Below, piece after piece: positions 22,848 to 34,575 of a DNA stretch of 64,000 bases. This stretch comes from Branchiostoma floridae (Eukaryota; Chordata; Leptocardii; Amphioxiformes; Branchiostomatidae). The translations under genes and the position numbers were made by a program. The notes under the pieces were generated by a model. The model saw only the letters and a program-made list of their open reading frames with translations, did no database searches and was not told where the DNA came from. Position 1 is the stretch's first letter. Each line of letters begins with the position of its first letter. The stretch lies in NCBI RefSeq assembly GCF_000003815.2, contig NC_049988.1, positions 8,432,617 through 8,496,616 on the forward strand. Direction: 5' to 3'.

Positions 22848-23604
22848 ATTCTCCAAGCAGACGTATCAACTGGATGAAAAAAAAGAGAAGGATTTGGCCA
22901 AATAGGGACAAATAATTTGCTATGGGATTTCAGTCAGTCCTTTGCAGTCTATAGAGCTATCACATTTAACTCCTAGGCCTAACTCCTATTAGGCTTTTAT
23001 TCTTAACTTGGCCAAGGCCCCCTATTACTATTCGGTCAAGCCGGAGTCTGGTAGAGACAAGCTATATATACGCCTTAACTTTACAGCCAAGCACCTATAC
23101 TCTTCTCAATAACTGTGTTGCGTTCTTTTACGAGCAGATCTTTGACGCATTCGACTGACGCCTGAACCTCACCCTTGCTAAGGACCGTTGGCTTTACGCC
23201 CCCGTCCGGAGGGAAGAGTGCGACTCCACACTTCGTACCAGAGCAGGATTCGAACGTTAAATCGAACTACATGTACAACTGGGGGAGGAAATGGCTATGG
23301 GAGGGCAAAGTACGTAGTCTCTACCAGACTCCCGCCTGCCCGAATAGTAATGGGGGACTTTGGCCAAGTTACAAATAAAATCCTATCAGGACAAGCAGTA
23401 CAAAATAGAAAGCCAGATAAAAACTACTTAAACGACGTCAAGAAAACAGCCGGAGCCTAACCCCTGCTTAGAGAGTATGAATTGTCCGGCCGACGAAAAG
23501 CTGGATAGACTTTAAAAGACTGACTGAGATCCCATGGCAACTTATTTGTCCCTATTTGTCCAATTCCTTCTCTTCTGACATCCAGCTGACACGTCTGCAT
23601 GGAG
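22848..23604. mobile_element. nested ~750-bp inverted-repeat element
   Basis: Left arm 22848-22950 is matched by an inverted right arm at about 23508-23604: CTCCAAGCAGACG(T)…, GGACAAATAGGGACAAATAA and CATGGGATCTCAGTCAGTC. An inner inverted pair, CTTGGCCAAGGCCCCCTATTA near 23011 and TAATGGGGGACTTTGGCCAAG near 23348, lies between. A piece of the AAGCAGAGGTT family (about 23391-23477) interrupts the right half. A solo left-arm relative is at 25271-25415. Confidence 0.65.
23391..23477. mobile_element. 3' fragment of CTCCAAGCAGAGGTT MITE
   Basis: It holds AGTACAAAATAGAAAGCC, ACAGCCGGAGCCTAACCCC and the terminal TGCTTAGAGAGTA. The left half is missing. It lies inside the larger inverted element. 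Confidence 0.6.
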
Positions 23605-24255
23605 ACTACAAGTAGTACAAAGTACGTACGGTGATTCGAACTTAGCAAGAAAATGGGAGTACCTACATGTAACGTTAATAGTTTACAGAAAAAAGGACGC
23701 AAGAATGAACAGAGAAAGGAGATTTGATAAAGGCGATACAGAACTTTCCGTGAAAGGTACACAGATTTGAAGAACTTCCACAAGAATTCGAAAATAAGGG
23801 AAGTCGTAAATTGATGAAAAAGTGGGAGAAAATCAACAAACACACACAGTGGGGAACAGAGGTGTCATGATGGGAAGTTTGATATCACGGCCATGTTTTA
23901 TAAAGTGGCAGGCCCTTCCGAACAAGTTTGTTTTTCTTGAGGCACTCGAGGGTGGGTGTGTTTTGGAACCAGGCGAGGATGTGTACCACCTATCGTTAAA
24001 CAAGACCTAACCTGGTCACCAGTCCCTCCCGGGGCTGTAGGCTCGGTTTCATCGGCACATGAAGCTTCTATCCCGCTTGGTTAACTGTGCCCATCCCGAC
24101 GATTTTTTTTTACCAATTCGCAGCCTTAAAGAGTTAAAGTTTAAGTTGCCCGTACATCTGTAACAGGTGCATAGGGGTGGCGCCCATCTCCATTTCTGTA
24201 GCCCGTGGGCCACACATTTGTGCAAGCCACTACAGCAGCCGCAGCTAGTCCGCTG

Positions 24256-24338
24256 TAGCCTGGTTACCAAACCCCAGCCCGATCTCAAGTATCTATCGTG
24301 CAGATATATCTTGAGGTTGGGGTATGGAATCCAGGCTA
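24256..24338. mobile_element. MITE, TAGCCTGG family, with 9-bp target duplication
   Basis: It starts TAGCCTGGTTACCAAACCCC and ends with the inverse GGGGTATGGAATCCAGGCTA. It is flanked exactly by AGTCCGCTG on both sides (24247-24255 and 24339-24347). The insertion splits an older repeat that is intact in part at 40600-40730, so relative age is visible. Confidence 0.8.
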
Positions 24339-24450
24339 AGTCCGCTGGTAATCTATATGTGTGTTAAACTTCCATACTCTTCCTCTTTTAAAGTGCCGAG
24401 TGATAAGCAGAGAAAGCAGCATGTGCCATTCTTAAAGTCTTTGGTATGAA

Positions 24451-24515
24451 TCGGCCGGGGATCGAACTCATGACGTACCGAATGCAAGGCGAACACTCTA
24501 CCATTGCACCGGTTT
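24451..24515 (-). repeat. tRNA-derived repeat (SINE-like)
   Basis: On the minus strand the sequence has a degenerate A box (GCAATGGTAGAGTG), an anticodon-like TTGCA stretch and a good B box (GAGTTCGATCCCC). There is no intact acceptor stem, so it is not a functional tRNA gene. Adjacent sequence resembles 40670-40730, in line with a SINE or other tRNA-derived repeat. Confidence 0.45.
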
Positions 24516-25270
24516 TAGCCTTAAGTTAAGGGGACTGAGGCAAAATTTCCTCGGGGGTAAGTCGGCCGTGGTGCCGAAGAGCTTGCCGTCTCAGGCCCCG
24601 GCAACAGTCTGGATGTCAGGTTACGTGCACCTGGTAAGGATGATATTCCTGCTTTTTCATCCCCTACCCGTAGCCGTCAAAGGCCAAGATAACTTATACA
24701 AACTGACACAGAGTAGCGTTTCGTCCCCGCACCTGCACTGAGCGGTCACCCTACACGGGGGCAAGCAGGGTTACCCTGGAGACAATGCAAATAAAACAGA
24801 CTCCCCTGCTCCCCAAACCATCTTTATTTTTCTTGAAAGCGGCGGATTTGACCCAAAGCCAGCGGAGTCAATGGTGTCAGGGCGCGAGGCAAACAAAAGG
24901 TGTGAAAAGTTACCCGCTTGCACCTGCCGTACCTACGACAGGTAATCCTCGCGGTCATTATCAAAATCTATAGGCGAGGTATCAACAGATCCGCCCGGCA
25001 CATCTATGAAATATTTACACGTGGCAACGCGATATACGACGTGTAACGGAGAGGACGGTAGTATTATATATAGGGGTATTCAGCAAAATGAACGAAAAAT
25101 GCCAAGTACGAACTGTCGAACTTTGATTGCACATACATGTACGTGTACATTGTATCAGAGCCCGATCTCATTCGCCGTACGGTCGTCGCACGATCGTAAA
25201 CTGGGGGATTCCTGGGATAGTCGTACATGTGTCATACAAATTTAAAGATGTCTTGTCATGGAAAAAGTTT

Positions 25271-25415
25271 AGTCTCTAAGCAGACGTGTCAGCTGGATTA
25301 AAAAAAGAGATGAATTTGGCCAAACAAGTTGCCATGGGTCTGCCGGCCGGCCAGTTCTTCCTTACTTGGCCAAAGCCCTCTATTACTATTCGGCCAGTAG
25401 TAGTAGAGACTACAA
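25271..25415. mobile_element. solo arm related to the 22848-23604 element
   Basis: It contains CTAAGCAGACGTGTCAGCTGG, TTTGGCCAAACAAGTTGCC and CTTGGCCAAAGCCCTCTATT, in the same order as the left arm at 22850-23060 but shorter. Confidence 0.55.
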
Positions 25416-27561
25416 AAAGTTATCCCCAATCTGTCACAGACAGCAAGAAATTCTACGACATCGACGTCGTACGACGGTCTTAGAGCACTGAGACCATGCC
25501 GTAGGTCAGAACGCACTAGCCAGCAAAACTACGCGTTGAAAACGTTTGGCATCTAATTACATCTAATGATCTACAACGGAGGCTACCCGGTGAATGCCCG
25601 ACTTTCGAGGCGGTCCGGGTTGTTACTACACGGTAACAAGCGCGGAGAAACGCGATCCCCACCGGCATACACGCCGCACTGACCCCGCTACCCTCATGTC
25701 AGAGTAAATATTGCGGGGCAGACCCACAGACAATGGCAATGAAAAACAGTCAGTCGCACCTGCAAGGCTTGGGGCGACTTCGGAGTCAAAATGCCTTTCT
25801 TCCTTTGTGCTAAACGTTTGGAAATCAAGCCAGGGGCTCTATAAGGATGGAGGACTACTTTTACATACTTGAATATCGTACACTACGGCACAATGCCACT
25901 GGTATGTAAAGTGTATGGATGTCCCTGGTTCGGCTTTCTATTTAACAACGTTGACTTCTTACTTGTACATTCTGGATAATCGAATAGAATTCGAAAAAAG
26001 ACTACTCCTCCATCCTTCAATAACAGGAAACAGGGAACTATAACACTTGCAGCACTTGGTAACGTTTCATACCTATGTTTGAAATGACAAAGGACAAAAC
26101 TTAAGATGGAAGGTAATTAAAAAAGAAAACAAACATTATCTTTGTGTCGAACTGTCGCCTCTCTCTCGCCATAACATTTTAATCCCCTGAGCGTCAAATC
26201 ATTTTGACGGAAAAAGAAAGATGCCAAAAAACATGTTCTTGTTAGAAATTCGGTATATTGGCCCCAACGCGCGCTTGTGAAATGTTCGGTGAATATTGTC
26301 CGACCGGTACCATCAGGTTGTCGTGCGAAAGTGTGCGTTTGTGGCATATTTGTGTTGACCCTTCAAGTGGAGACACATACTAATGAGCGCCACTCGGTGT
26401 CAAAGTCAACAGAAGGTATGGAAAGTCGTCCACACGCCATGGCAGGACGTAAACACGCTATGAAAACAAAAACAACAGGTAGTCACGGCATGACACACCT
26501 GTACTGAATATGGCGACTCATGTTGGAATTTTGTATAACGATTTCTATTTAGGATTTCTTATCGTTCTTATTTTTCCTCTTTGCTATACTACAGCCTTCT
26601 TGAAAATGTAATAGCAAAGCGTATCTGTTATGCGACCGGCATTGTCATACTGCGGTCTTTGTAAAAATGACTGCCACCATTTTAAGTAGATGAGCATCTT
26701 ACTTGTAGATATTATGTCTCATACATTGTAACTCGCGAAGTGTTAGGTCCTCCTCGTTCTATACCGAAGGCCCTCTTTCCCAACCATCCGTATTCGTCAG
26801 TTACTCCCCTAGCAGCTGATTCGGGTGCGAACTGTATGCGCTGAACGTCTCACACCTATGTTCTAGTTGATCGTTATCTACCTCGAATTTGTACCCTTTT
26901 CTGACAGCCAAGGACTGTTAGAAAAACGAGTGCCAATCAGAAGAAAACCTACTCTGCTTGGAGAGTACACCTTGCGCCCTTGGTCACCCCCGTTTCTTAT
27001 TCTTTCATATACCTGATTGACGTCATTACTTCGTAATCTCATGTTGTAAACAATTACCTACATAATGTCGTAAAGACTGGCTGTACAATCACTAATCCTG
27101 TGGACAAGGAAGTCTTTATGGAGATAATTACACTAATTAGACGTCAGGTTTGATGAAGCAGTTATAACGGTTGGTTGGAAAAGCCGAAGCTAGAAAGGGG
27201 GATTCCAGACCTTTCAACTGATAACTACATCCTAATTTCAGTCTTATTGCCCACTTCGATTCCACTTAGATCGTGACAATGCAAAAGGTCATTTGACAGA
27301 ACACCGCAAAGTGTAGGTTGAGTTGTGGTTGATTTGTAATCAACACTTTCTCTTTTCTATTGCAAAAAGATCATCAAAACCTTTGTAACAACAGTATATA
27401 ACGTTACTGTGTTAGTGTTACAACTGACTTCCACTATTTTAATATATTTAAACATTTTCGTTCTTAAAACCAGAAAACAGAAGATGATAGACCGTATGTC
27501 GCATAAAAATTGTGTGAAGTAGAGAACAGGAAGAGACAATCATTACGCCACAGAAGTAAGA
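25416..27561. other. noncoding region downstream of the bHLH pair
   Basis: No gene could be supported. A short MITE end (CTCTGCTTGGAGAGTA) is at about 26950-26966. If the nearer bHLH gene has a second exon it could lie here on the minus strand, but no phase-0 exon was recognised. Confidence 0.4.
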
Positions 27562-28161
27562 TTAACTAACCTTCTTAACGTGACAGTGAGGAGTAGTGAG
27601 ACGATGTCTTCCTGTTCTGTCCTTTCGTCGACGCCTCTGCTCTTGGTCCTGTCCTTTAATCTCAAAACTTCCGTCGATGTCGAACTCTGCGTCTTCCTTG
27701 GCCAGACTTTCCAGTGAAGGTGGCAGAAGAGACGCAGCATTCTCTGTCGATTCCTGGAGCACTCTTCTCAAGTAGTCGATATAGCCGATGGCCAACTTCA
27801 AAGTCTCGATTTTTGATAGTCTTTTGTCTTTAGGAGCGACCGGTGGAGGGATGTGTTCCCGTAGAACTCCCAGCGCCGCGGTGAGATTCTGCATGCGGAC
27901 CCTCTCGCGTTCGTTAGCCGCCTGACGCTGCTTACTCAACCCGGTGAGACGGGGTTTCCTCCTTCGGCGACGGCGGCGACTTCCCCCGTTTAGCAGCAGC
28001 GCTGAGCTCTCCGGGCTGCCCCCGCTACTGAGGCCCGAGTCTTCGAAAGAAGGGGAGCTGTCCGAGCCGTCTCGGTCGGCAGATGTCACCGGGGTGTCCG
28101 CCCGAAGAAGCGATGACAATCCGTCGTCATTTTCGAAGAAGTCAGTGGTTGCGTACGCCAT
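27562..28161 (-). CDS. bHLH transcription factor (group A)
   Basis: Predicted DNA-binding regulator of 199 residues, presumably a nuclear protein that dimerises with an E-protein. Residues 1-60 are acidic and Ser-rich. Residues 62-72 are an Arg run followed by KPRLTGLS. The bHLH spans about 78-134: basic QRQAANERERVRMQNL, helix 1 with ALGVLREHIPP, and helix 2 KRLSKIETLKLAIGYIDYL. The conserved ER of the basic region and the LSKIETL-AIGYI block place it near Ptf1a/Fer3/Twist/paraxis; the exact family is not settled. The tail is charged. The ORF stops three codons after AAGAAG|GTTAGT, a plausible splice donor (GT at 27570-27569). The true C-terminus may therefore lie on another exon. The related gene lies about 10 kb upstream on the same strand. 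Confidence 0.85.
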   Translation of the reverse strand: MAYATTDFFENDDGLSSLLRADTPVTSADRDGSDSSPSFEDSGLSSGGSPESSALLLNGGSRRRRRRRKPRLTGLSKQRQAANERERVRMQNLTAALGVLREHIPPPVAPKDKRLSKIETLKLAIGYIDYLRRVLQESTENAASLLPPSLESLAKEDAEFDIDGSFEIKGQDQEQRRRRKDRTGRHRLTTPHCHVKKVS

Positions 28162-29886
28162 GACAACGCTTGCCGTCTCTCGTTGGGTCTAGAAACTTTA
28201 ACTCAGCCCACAGAATAGTCACTACACACAAAATATCAAGCCTTCAAAATGGACGTTTCAGAAACCATTCTTACATAGCTCTCAGTCGTGTCATCAGAAA
28301 CTTTGAACGTCAAGAACGCACCCGGTCGACTTGACACCGCAGTGACAAACAAATAACGTCTGTAACTTTCCGGAGGGTCCCTCACAGAAATAGTCACTTT
28401 TTCCAAGTCTGACGATCCCACAACGCTTCTTTCTAACGTTGTAAGTCGTCACGAGAGGAGAAACTGTACCCTGTTGAAGGTCGCGACTGTGGAAGTTTGG
28501 GACCTCTTTCTGTGAAAGTCTGTGGCCTACTGACCAAGTGGTTGGTGACAATGGACGAGACCAAAAATCTACTTTTTGAAGGGGCGTCATTTATTTTGTT
28601 GCCAACAATATACAGACATATGCAATGCATATCCGTCAACATAGAGCAGTATATTTCATAAAATTGATGCATTTTAACATGCAGTATATGGTAGGGACAT
28701 AATTTTATTTTGCTATAGAAACATAATAGCTGGAATTGTATCAAAATGCCCCTTGGCTTGGTTGAGTGGTACGGTCATCAGCAAGTGGTTATTACAGCTG
28801 CTAATGATAACATTCAAGTCTATTACGGGTAAATACAGACATGACAAAAACAACAATATGGCCACTTCCCAACCAATCACAGAGGAGAAAGGTCGGTAAT
28901 TAGGGGGTCAGTGGGATGTGGGACATTTCACAAGAAAATTAGGACCAATTAGCGACCGCCCGTGGAATGGACTTACTGATACGGACAAGCTTCCTTTTCT
29001 TTGCATGATCTTCAAATAATATTATTTCTTTACGACGTGGAATGAAATTAGACTTGTTTGTTTGTTTGTTTGTCGGACTATACAAGATATAGTAGGATTC
29101 TTTTGACTACGTAGAAAAAAAATGACAAAATAGAAAGCCCGATAAAAACGACTAAAAAAACGTTAAAAAACAGCCGGATGCTGGCCTGTTAAGTAGCAAT
29201 ACTAATTCACAGATGTAGTGTAACGTTTTTTTGCAAAGTACATCAGATCTTTTTTCTTCTTATTTCTCGAACACATACTTTGTTCTTCTTTGAGTACAAG
29301 ATAGAGATAGAGATAGAGATAAAACAAATCTTACAACTTCTTTTTGAAAAAAAAAAGGAAATATGGATACCCAGAGCAACTTGAATCTTTTGAACTTTAG
29401 GTCATCCTAACATAATCCTGCATTTTCTTTAACATAGTCGGAAGTTTCGCACTTTTTTTTCTTTTTGTATAGCTATTATTACAAACGCCGTCGAAACATC
29501 GCGAGGCTTTATATACTATCATCTAAGACATGTAGTTATTGTAGTATGTTGTACATGTAGACCATCATTAAAGCGAAACCTAGTGGCGAAGACATGAACT
29601 GCAACTTTTTTTCACATCCATATCAATTATCAACCGTTTATTCTTCTCACAACTGTTACAGAACATTTCTGTTTTCGTCACAAATGTTTGAAATTGGGGA
29701 CTTTTTAAAGCACAACCAAGTCACCGAAATGCTTATTTGTGATAACACTCGAAAAGAAACGATCCGGAAGAATTCAACGCTTAAGAATTCATTCCTTCTG
29801 AAATGTCCTAAATGCCTTGTCTAGACTAAAGCATAGAAGGTGAAATCAGCTATTTTTCTTGTTCCTTTTCACTTTCTATTTTAACA
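28162..29886. other. intergenic region between the two bHLH genes
   Basis: No coding sequence. It includes the promoter side of the 27562-28161 gene, homeodomain-type words (GGTAATTAGG, CCAATTAGCG) near 28900-28960, a fragment of the AAGCAGAGGTT MITE body at about 29118-29180, and a GATAGA run near 29303-29323. TTTATT at 29637-29642 is a candidate polyadenylation signal (AATAAA on the minus strand) for the upstream gene. Confidence 0.45.
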
Positions 29887-30596
29887 TCATCGACTAATTG
29901 AAAGATTGGAACCGTCGCTTTCGAATGAGAAATTCTGTTCATACTGCGCGGATCTTGGCATCAAGGTACAGTGAAATCCGGAATAATCAGAAAATCCGGA
30001 TGTTCCTCTTCTAGTGGCGAAATCCGTCATTTGGCAGCTCGCAAAGCTACGAGTTCCGTTTGTGTTCTGATGAGAAACGCCGAATCCGTTCAGAGTTTCA
30101 TTCCTGCTCTCCGGTAATCCGGAAACTCCGTTTCCGTTACAAAAGACGTAAGGTAGATGGTAGAGTTTCTCATCGGAACCGGTACCTCCGTTTCCGGTCG
30201 TTTCGCGAAAGCTGTAACATTGTGGCCCGCGAACAGTGTACTTCGTAGACGAAACTTGTGCACACGTTTCGCTGACTACACATCTACTTTCAACTCCAGG
30301 TAGCTTGACGTCAAGTTCACAAACATTGTATGGTCTACCGGAATTTCCGTTTCCGGTTTCTTTGCTTCCGGTTTGCATGTGTTTCATGTCAGATCCTTTG
30401 CAGTGCCTCGATTCAGAGTCAGAACCTATTGCGTGGTTTCCTGAATTCTGTACTGTGATTTGTTCGACATCTCTGTTTTGAGTTGCTCCAAGTCCTTCGT
30501 CGTTCGAATTGTCAGATGACGATTCAGGGTTCTCCTTCTGACGCTTGTCTTGAAGATGGGTTGGGTCAACGTTCTTCTCTGCCGATTCAGTCGGTC
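29887..30596 (-). CDS. second exon of the upstream bHLH gene
   Basis: On the minus strand a clear acceptor (TATTATCATTGCAG) precedes this exon. The first two bases, GA, complete the single G left at the end of the 37585-38101 exon (GGA, Gly), giving …EDK-G-PTESAEKN…. The joined frame is 1227 nt, 408 residues plus stop. The exon encodes about 236 residues with no recognised domain. It is rich in Ser, Asn, Gly and Thr, starts acidic and charged (SAEKNVDP, SSSDNSNDEGLG) and ends SDGSNLSISR. Composition suggests a disordered regulatory tail, for example a transactivation region (inference). The intron is about 7.0 kb. Phase agreement is the main evidence for the join; transcript data would settle it. 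Confidence 0.7.
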
Positions 30597-31131
30597 CTGC
30601 AATGATAATAATCATTTCATTTCAAACTGTACGTTCTACGATCACGAAAGATAAGAGCTGTCTGAGAAGGCCACTAAATTCCACCCAAATTTTTCCACGA
30701 TCACTGACAAAAAGAAAACAATCCTCCCCCTATTAAACATCACAAGACCCATAATAGAAAAGGTAAGATCATTTGTCTTCTTCCACTGTCTTCGGAAAAG
30801 AGGTCTAACCAATAACCCATAATTCTAGAAGTAGCTTTAGACTAGAGTAGACACTTGCAATACTGTACACTGTTTGTACCATTTCACGTTACCTGCAATT
30901 AGCCCACGGGCAAAAATTTGTATATGTGTCATTTTGTTTTGTAATCATCAGTTCCCTACGCTGTGATAGGAATAGTCTAGATATACATTTGAAAGTAGAT
31001 GTAGAGAAGAGGTGAAGCTTTGTTTTCAAGTAGTAGTAGTAGTACAATGTGGATTCGCTACGGCCTGTATTTTCAGCCAGGACACCCGTCCGAACTCCTT
31101 TTTTCGATAAGTGTGTTGGGTTCTTTTACAC

Positions 31132-31256
31132 ACTCTCCAAGCAGATCATATGTTGCTATTAGAAAGTATCAAAGCTGGCCAATGAGTATAGCCGGTCAAA
31201 GGGAGTCAGACGGGCCAGCTTTGGTCTTATGGCACCGTAGGATCTGCTTGGAGATT
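31132..31256. mobile_element. MITE related to the CTCCAAGCAG family
   Basis: The ends are ACTCTCCAAGCAGATC and its inverse GATCTGCTTGGAG. The body differs from other members and contains its own inverted pair, AAAGCTGGCC and GGCCAGCTTT. Confidence 0.6.
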
Positions 31257-32116
31257 AGTAAAACAGAACTTAAAAGACAACCGAAAGTTGGGTGGCAGAA
31301 ATACTTGGTTACAGATAAAATTTAGAGCGCCGACGATGCCCACACAACAAGGACCAGAATCCTGTGTCAAAACACGTTTCCAAAATCGTAACATCATCCC
31401 TCTTATCATCTTATCAAACCCCTTCTCATGATCACGTGATAATTGGATTCGTCTGGTTGGTGGAATCAATTACGTCCCAATTAACACCACTTCGGACCCA
31501 TTCCAAAAATAAACAGCATTTCTCTCATTCACATATGGAGTCAGGTCTTACTTGACACATTAACAACGGATTTTCAGGTCCTAACTGGATCAACCCAGTG
31601 TTGAAAGGCCTCATCAATGGCTATTCAGACGATATGTCTAAGACTGTTGTCTCCGTAAATAAGATTAGGAAATAACTGAGATATCAAGGACTTTGCATCG
31701 TAAAGATCAGTAAAAGAAGTTTCAGCGGTAAAACATATTTCAAAGGTTTGCGTATGTATAAACAAAACAGATAAAGTACTAGTCTATACGCTTACACTTA
31801 AAACAATTGGCAGTTTCTGTTACAGTTCTTTAGCATGTCTTGCATGATTCTGCTGCTATTATATTGCTATTGAATGTTTTATCGATTTGCTTATCATTGA
31901 AGACCGTTGGATCACACGTCTAACATTGAATTAACATCTCAACATAACAGCTGAAGAATGTTTTGTTTTCTTTTGTCAAGTTCCGTAAGTTTTCATGGGT
32001 CACACCATTACTCATATTTGCTGAACATTTGTTCAGTTTTATGTTGTCGTGTATTCACGCTTGTTGGTTACACGTTTCTCTCTGTGTAGCTCCATGACAT
32101 AAGATGATAAGGGAGA

Positions 32117-32300
32117 TGCTCTCAAAGCAGAGCCCGGCTCCGGTTGTTTTATGGCGTGTTTTAGGTATTTTTTTTTTCGTACGTTGCATTTTTCCCGATT
32201 TCTTTCTTGTTTGTTAGGCGGACATGAAAAAAACGGTACGAAATAGAAAGCCCGACAAAACGTCAAAAATGGTTGGAGCCGATCCACTACTTGGGGAGTA
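32117..32300. mobile_element. MITE, CTCCAAGCAGAGGTT family
   Basis: It runs from GCTCTCAAAGCAGAGCCCGG to GGAGCCGATCCACTACTTGG and GGAGTA, with the family body GGTACGAAATAGAAAGCCCG. The direct repeat AAGGGAGATG occurs on both sides (near 32109 and 32302) and may be the target duplication. Confidence 0.65.
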
Positions 32301-33398
32301 AAAGGGAGATGTAGTCGAAACACTCAAATTACAAAATTCAAGATTAGCGAAACGTACGTTCTTGACCAGTGACTTCCACATTTCTATCCGTTCCTCCTGT
32401 AAAAACATTTCACGCAGTGGTGGTCGGGATAAAACTGTTCGAAATCTGGTCATATCGTTTACTGATCTTTCGATTAAAACGTTTCCTGTTTGTATGAAAT
32501 CGTTCACAGCGAGAGGTGTTATGTTGACGTAAGTGTGCTTTTCCCTGATTTTCCGTAAACATTCATTGATCTTCATTGTCTTGATTTGACGCCGTTACCA
32601 GAAAAATTCTAAATACTTTAAATCATTTCACGTTGAATCGATCATATGCTTTGTGATTATAACGTTTTATGTTGTTAAAACAGATCAACTTGTACTTATG
32701 TCCTGCTTGACATACAGTATATGCCCATATTACGGAAAGAGAGAATTTGTGGACGATTGAAATGGTAACAGCAAGTCCAATTGGTGCAGTATATTTATAA
32801 AGCTGTACAGTATCACAAAACATTAATGGTTGAAGTTTTCGATACCAAAATATGTCTGCAACGACAATACTAGAGTCTCGCTGTGTCTAGGTTTTTCTGT
32901 CCAAGAAAGCCTAACCGAAGAAATGCCCTACGCAATACCGGCGTCTGTTTTATCCGTACCTTCCAACGTTACCGACATTGGAGAATAGTCGTAGAAAAGT
33001 GTAGAAAGGACTGTACTGGCAAAGACAGAAATATCGATATGCTTATTGTACACATGAAGTAGTGTTGTATCGTACATTGACATTGGGGTGCGCCAGAAAG
33101 TACGAAAATGGAAAAGTCCCCAACTTTCCCCAGTCGTTTACTGAAGTTAACCCCGTTCTGTGCCCACTGCTATTCATACAACACAAACCCTAAAGCTAAA
33201 CCACAAAAAAGGCTACGGTTACATATAATCAGTCATCACCTAATGAAATCCTCGCCCAACATTTTATAGCATGAATAGGAATGGGAGGGGATCGGAACCA
33301 CCGAGAGCTCGGATCCTGACATCCTCTTTCACACCGCCGTGTTGGGTTCCGTAAGATCATTAATCATCCTGTAACAGCCCCGTACAGGCGACGATTAG

Positions 33399-33480
33399 CC
33401 CCGCCAGGTGACATGTCAGGTTATACCGCACCTTTTGATGGGACAGGTGTGGGTTTCGGACAGGTGAGCTCGTAGGTGGG
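33399..33480. promoter_or_regulatory. cluster of three CAGGTG E-boxes
   Basis: CAGGTG occurs at 33405-33410, 33444-33449 and 33461-33466, within a GC-richer stretch of otherwise AT-rich intron. CAGGTG is a known preferred site for group A bHLH/E-protein dimers and for Snail-type repressors. An intronic enhancer is inferred. Confidence 0.35.
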
Positions 33481-34351
33481 CCGTGCAATTAAGCACGGTG
33501 GGACCCAAGGACGTCTGGGGCGACTGGCTCTTAAATACACAGAGCAAGTTTAGTCTCTACCAAAGTAACTACGCTATTCAAAAATAATAAAATCTAGGCA
33601 TATAAAGAGAGTACTTTGCCTGTGGATTTTGGCCAACAAATGGTTTCACAGGGAAATCTTGTCCTTCTTTTGGACTGACTCTCCTAGCTAGTTTTCACCC
33701 TATTTTTGACGAATTCCTCCACCCAAAACCCGTAAAGATAGCATTTTGGTGGCCAAGCACACGGTAGTAGTTATAACAATATTGTATATACTTTTTATGG
33801 CTTTATGCTGTTTAGAAAACGTGTGTTATTTTTTCATTTTCTCGCAACAAATGGCAATGGAAAATGTGTGTGTTGGATCTAATGTTTCTGTACAGCAATA
33901 CCACCTACTAGTACTATGTTGAAAATGACAAAATCTCAAATACAAGCCATCGAGTGAAGATTTGAGCCTTTTTTCTGGCGCGAAAAAAATTGTTGATGGT
34001 GTATTTGAGTTCCGTTGGATTCTGTCGGATTCAGAACAAACCATACTGAGAGAAAATTGTCTTATGTCTACTTTAACAGCTAGTAGATATGTCATAGTTC
34101 ACCTGTGGCCTGTCACTAAGACAAGTCACCAAACAACAAATAAACCAACACAAATAACACGTACTACATCCGCTCTTTCATCGTCCTATAAATGACTTAA
34201 TTCAACGTTCTGTTTTGGAAATAACAGCATGATAATAGACTACTCAAGCGCGAGTGAAAATTTAAAGATATTTTACACTCACCCACACTTAACCACACCT
34301 ACCCCAAATCCGTTCAGTAAGAATGAACTTCCTGTAACAGAATATCAAGGT

Positions 34352-34575
34352 TCTAAGTCGACATTTTACTCTGACTTCTAAGTCACCATTTTACTTCTAT
34401 ACTTCTAGATTTAAGTCGCCATTTCATCTATATTTCCATAAGATATCTTTGATGCTTCTAAGTTGTCATTTGCTTCTGCACTTCTAAGAATAAGTCATCC
34501 TTTTTCTATACTTCTAAATCACCAGTTTTCTTCTAAGTTCTATACTTCTAAATCACCATCTCACTTCTATGTTCT
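34352..34575. repeat. degenerate minisatellite
   Basis: There are about eight imperfect units of the type ACTTCTAARTCACCATTTT (about 25-30 bp each), with variable spacing. Confidence 0.65.
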
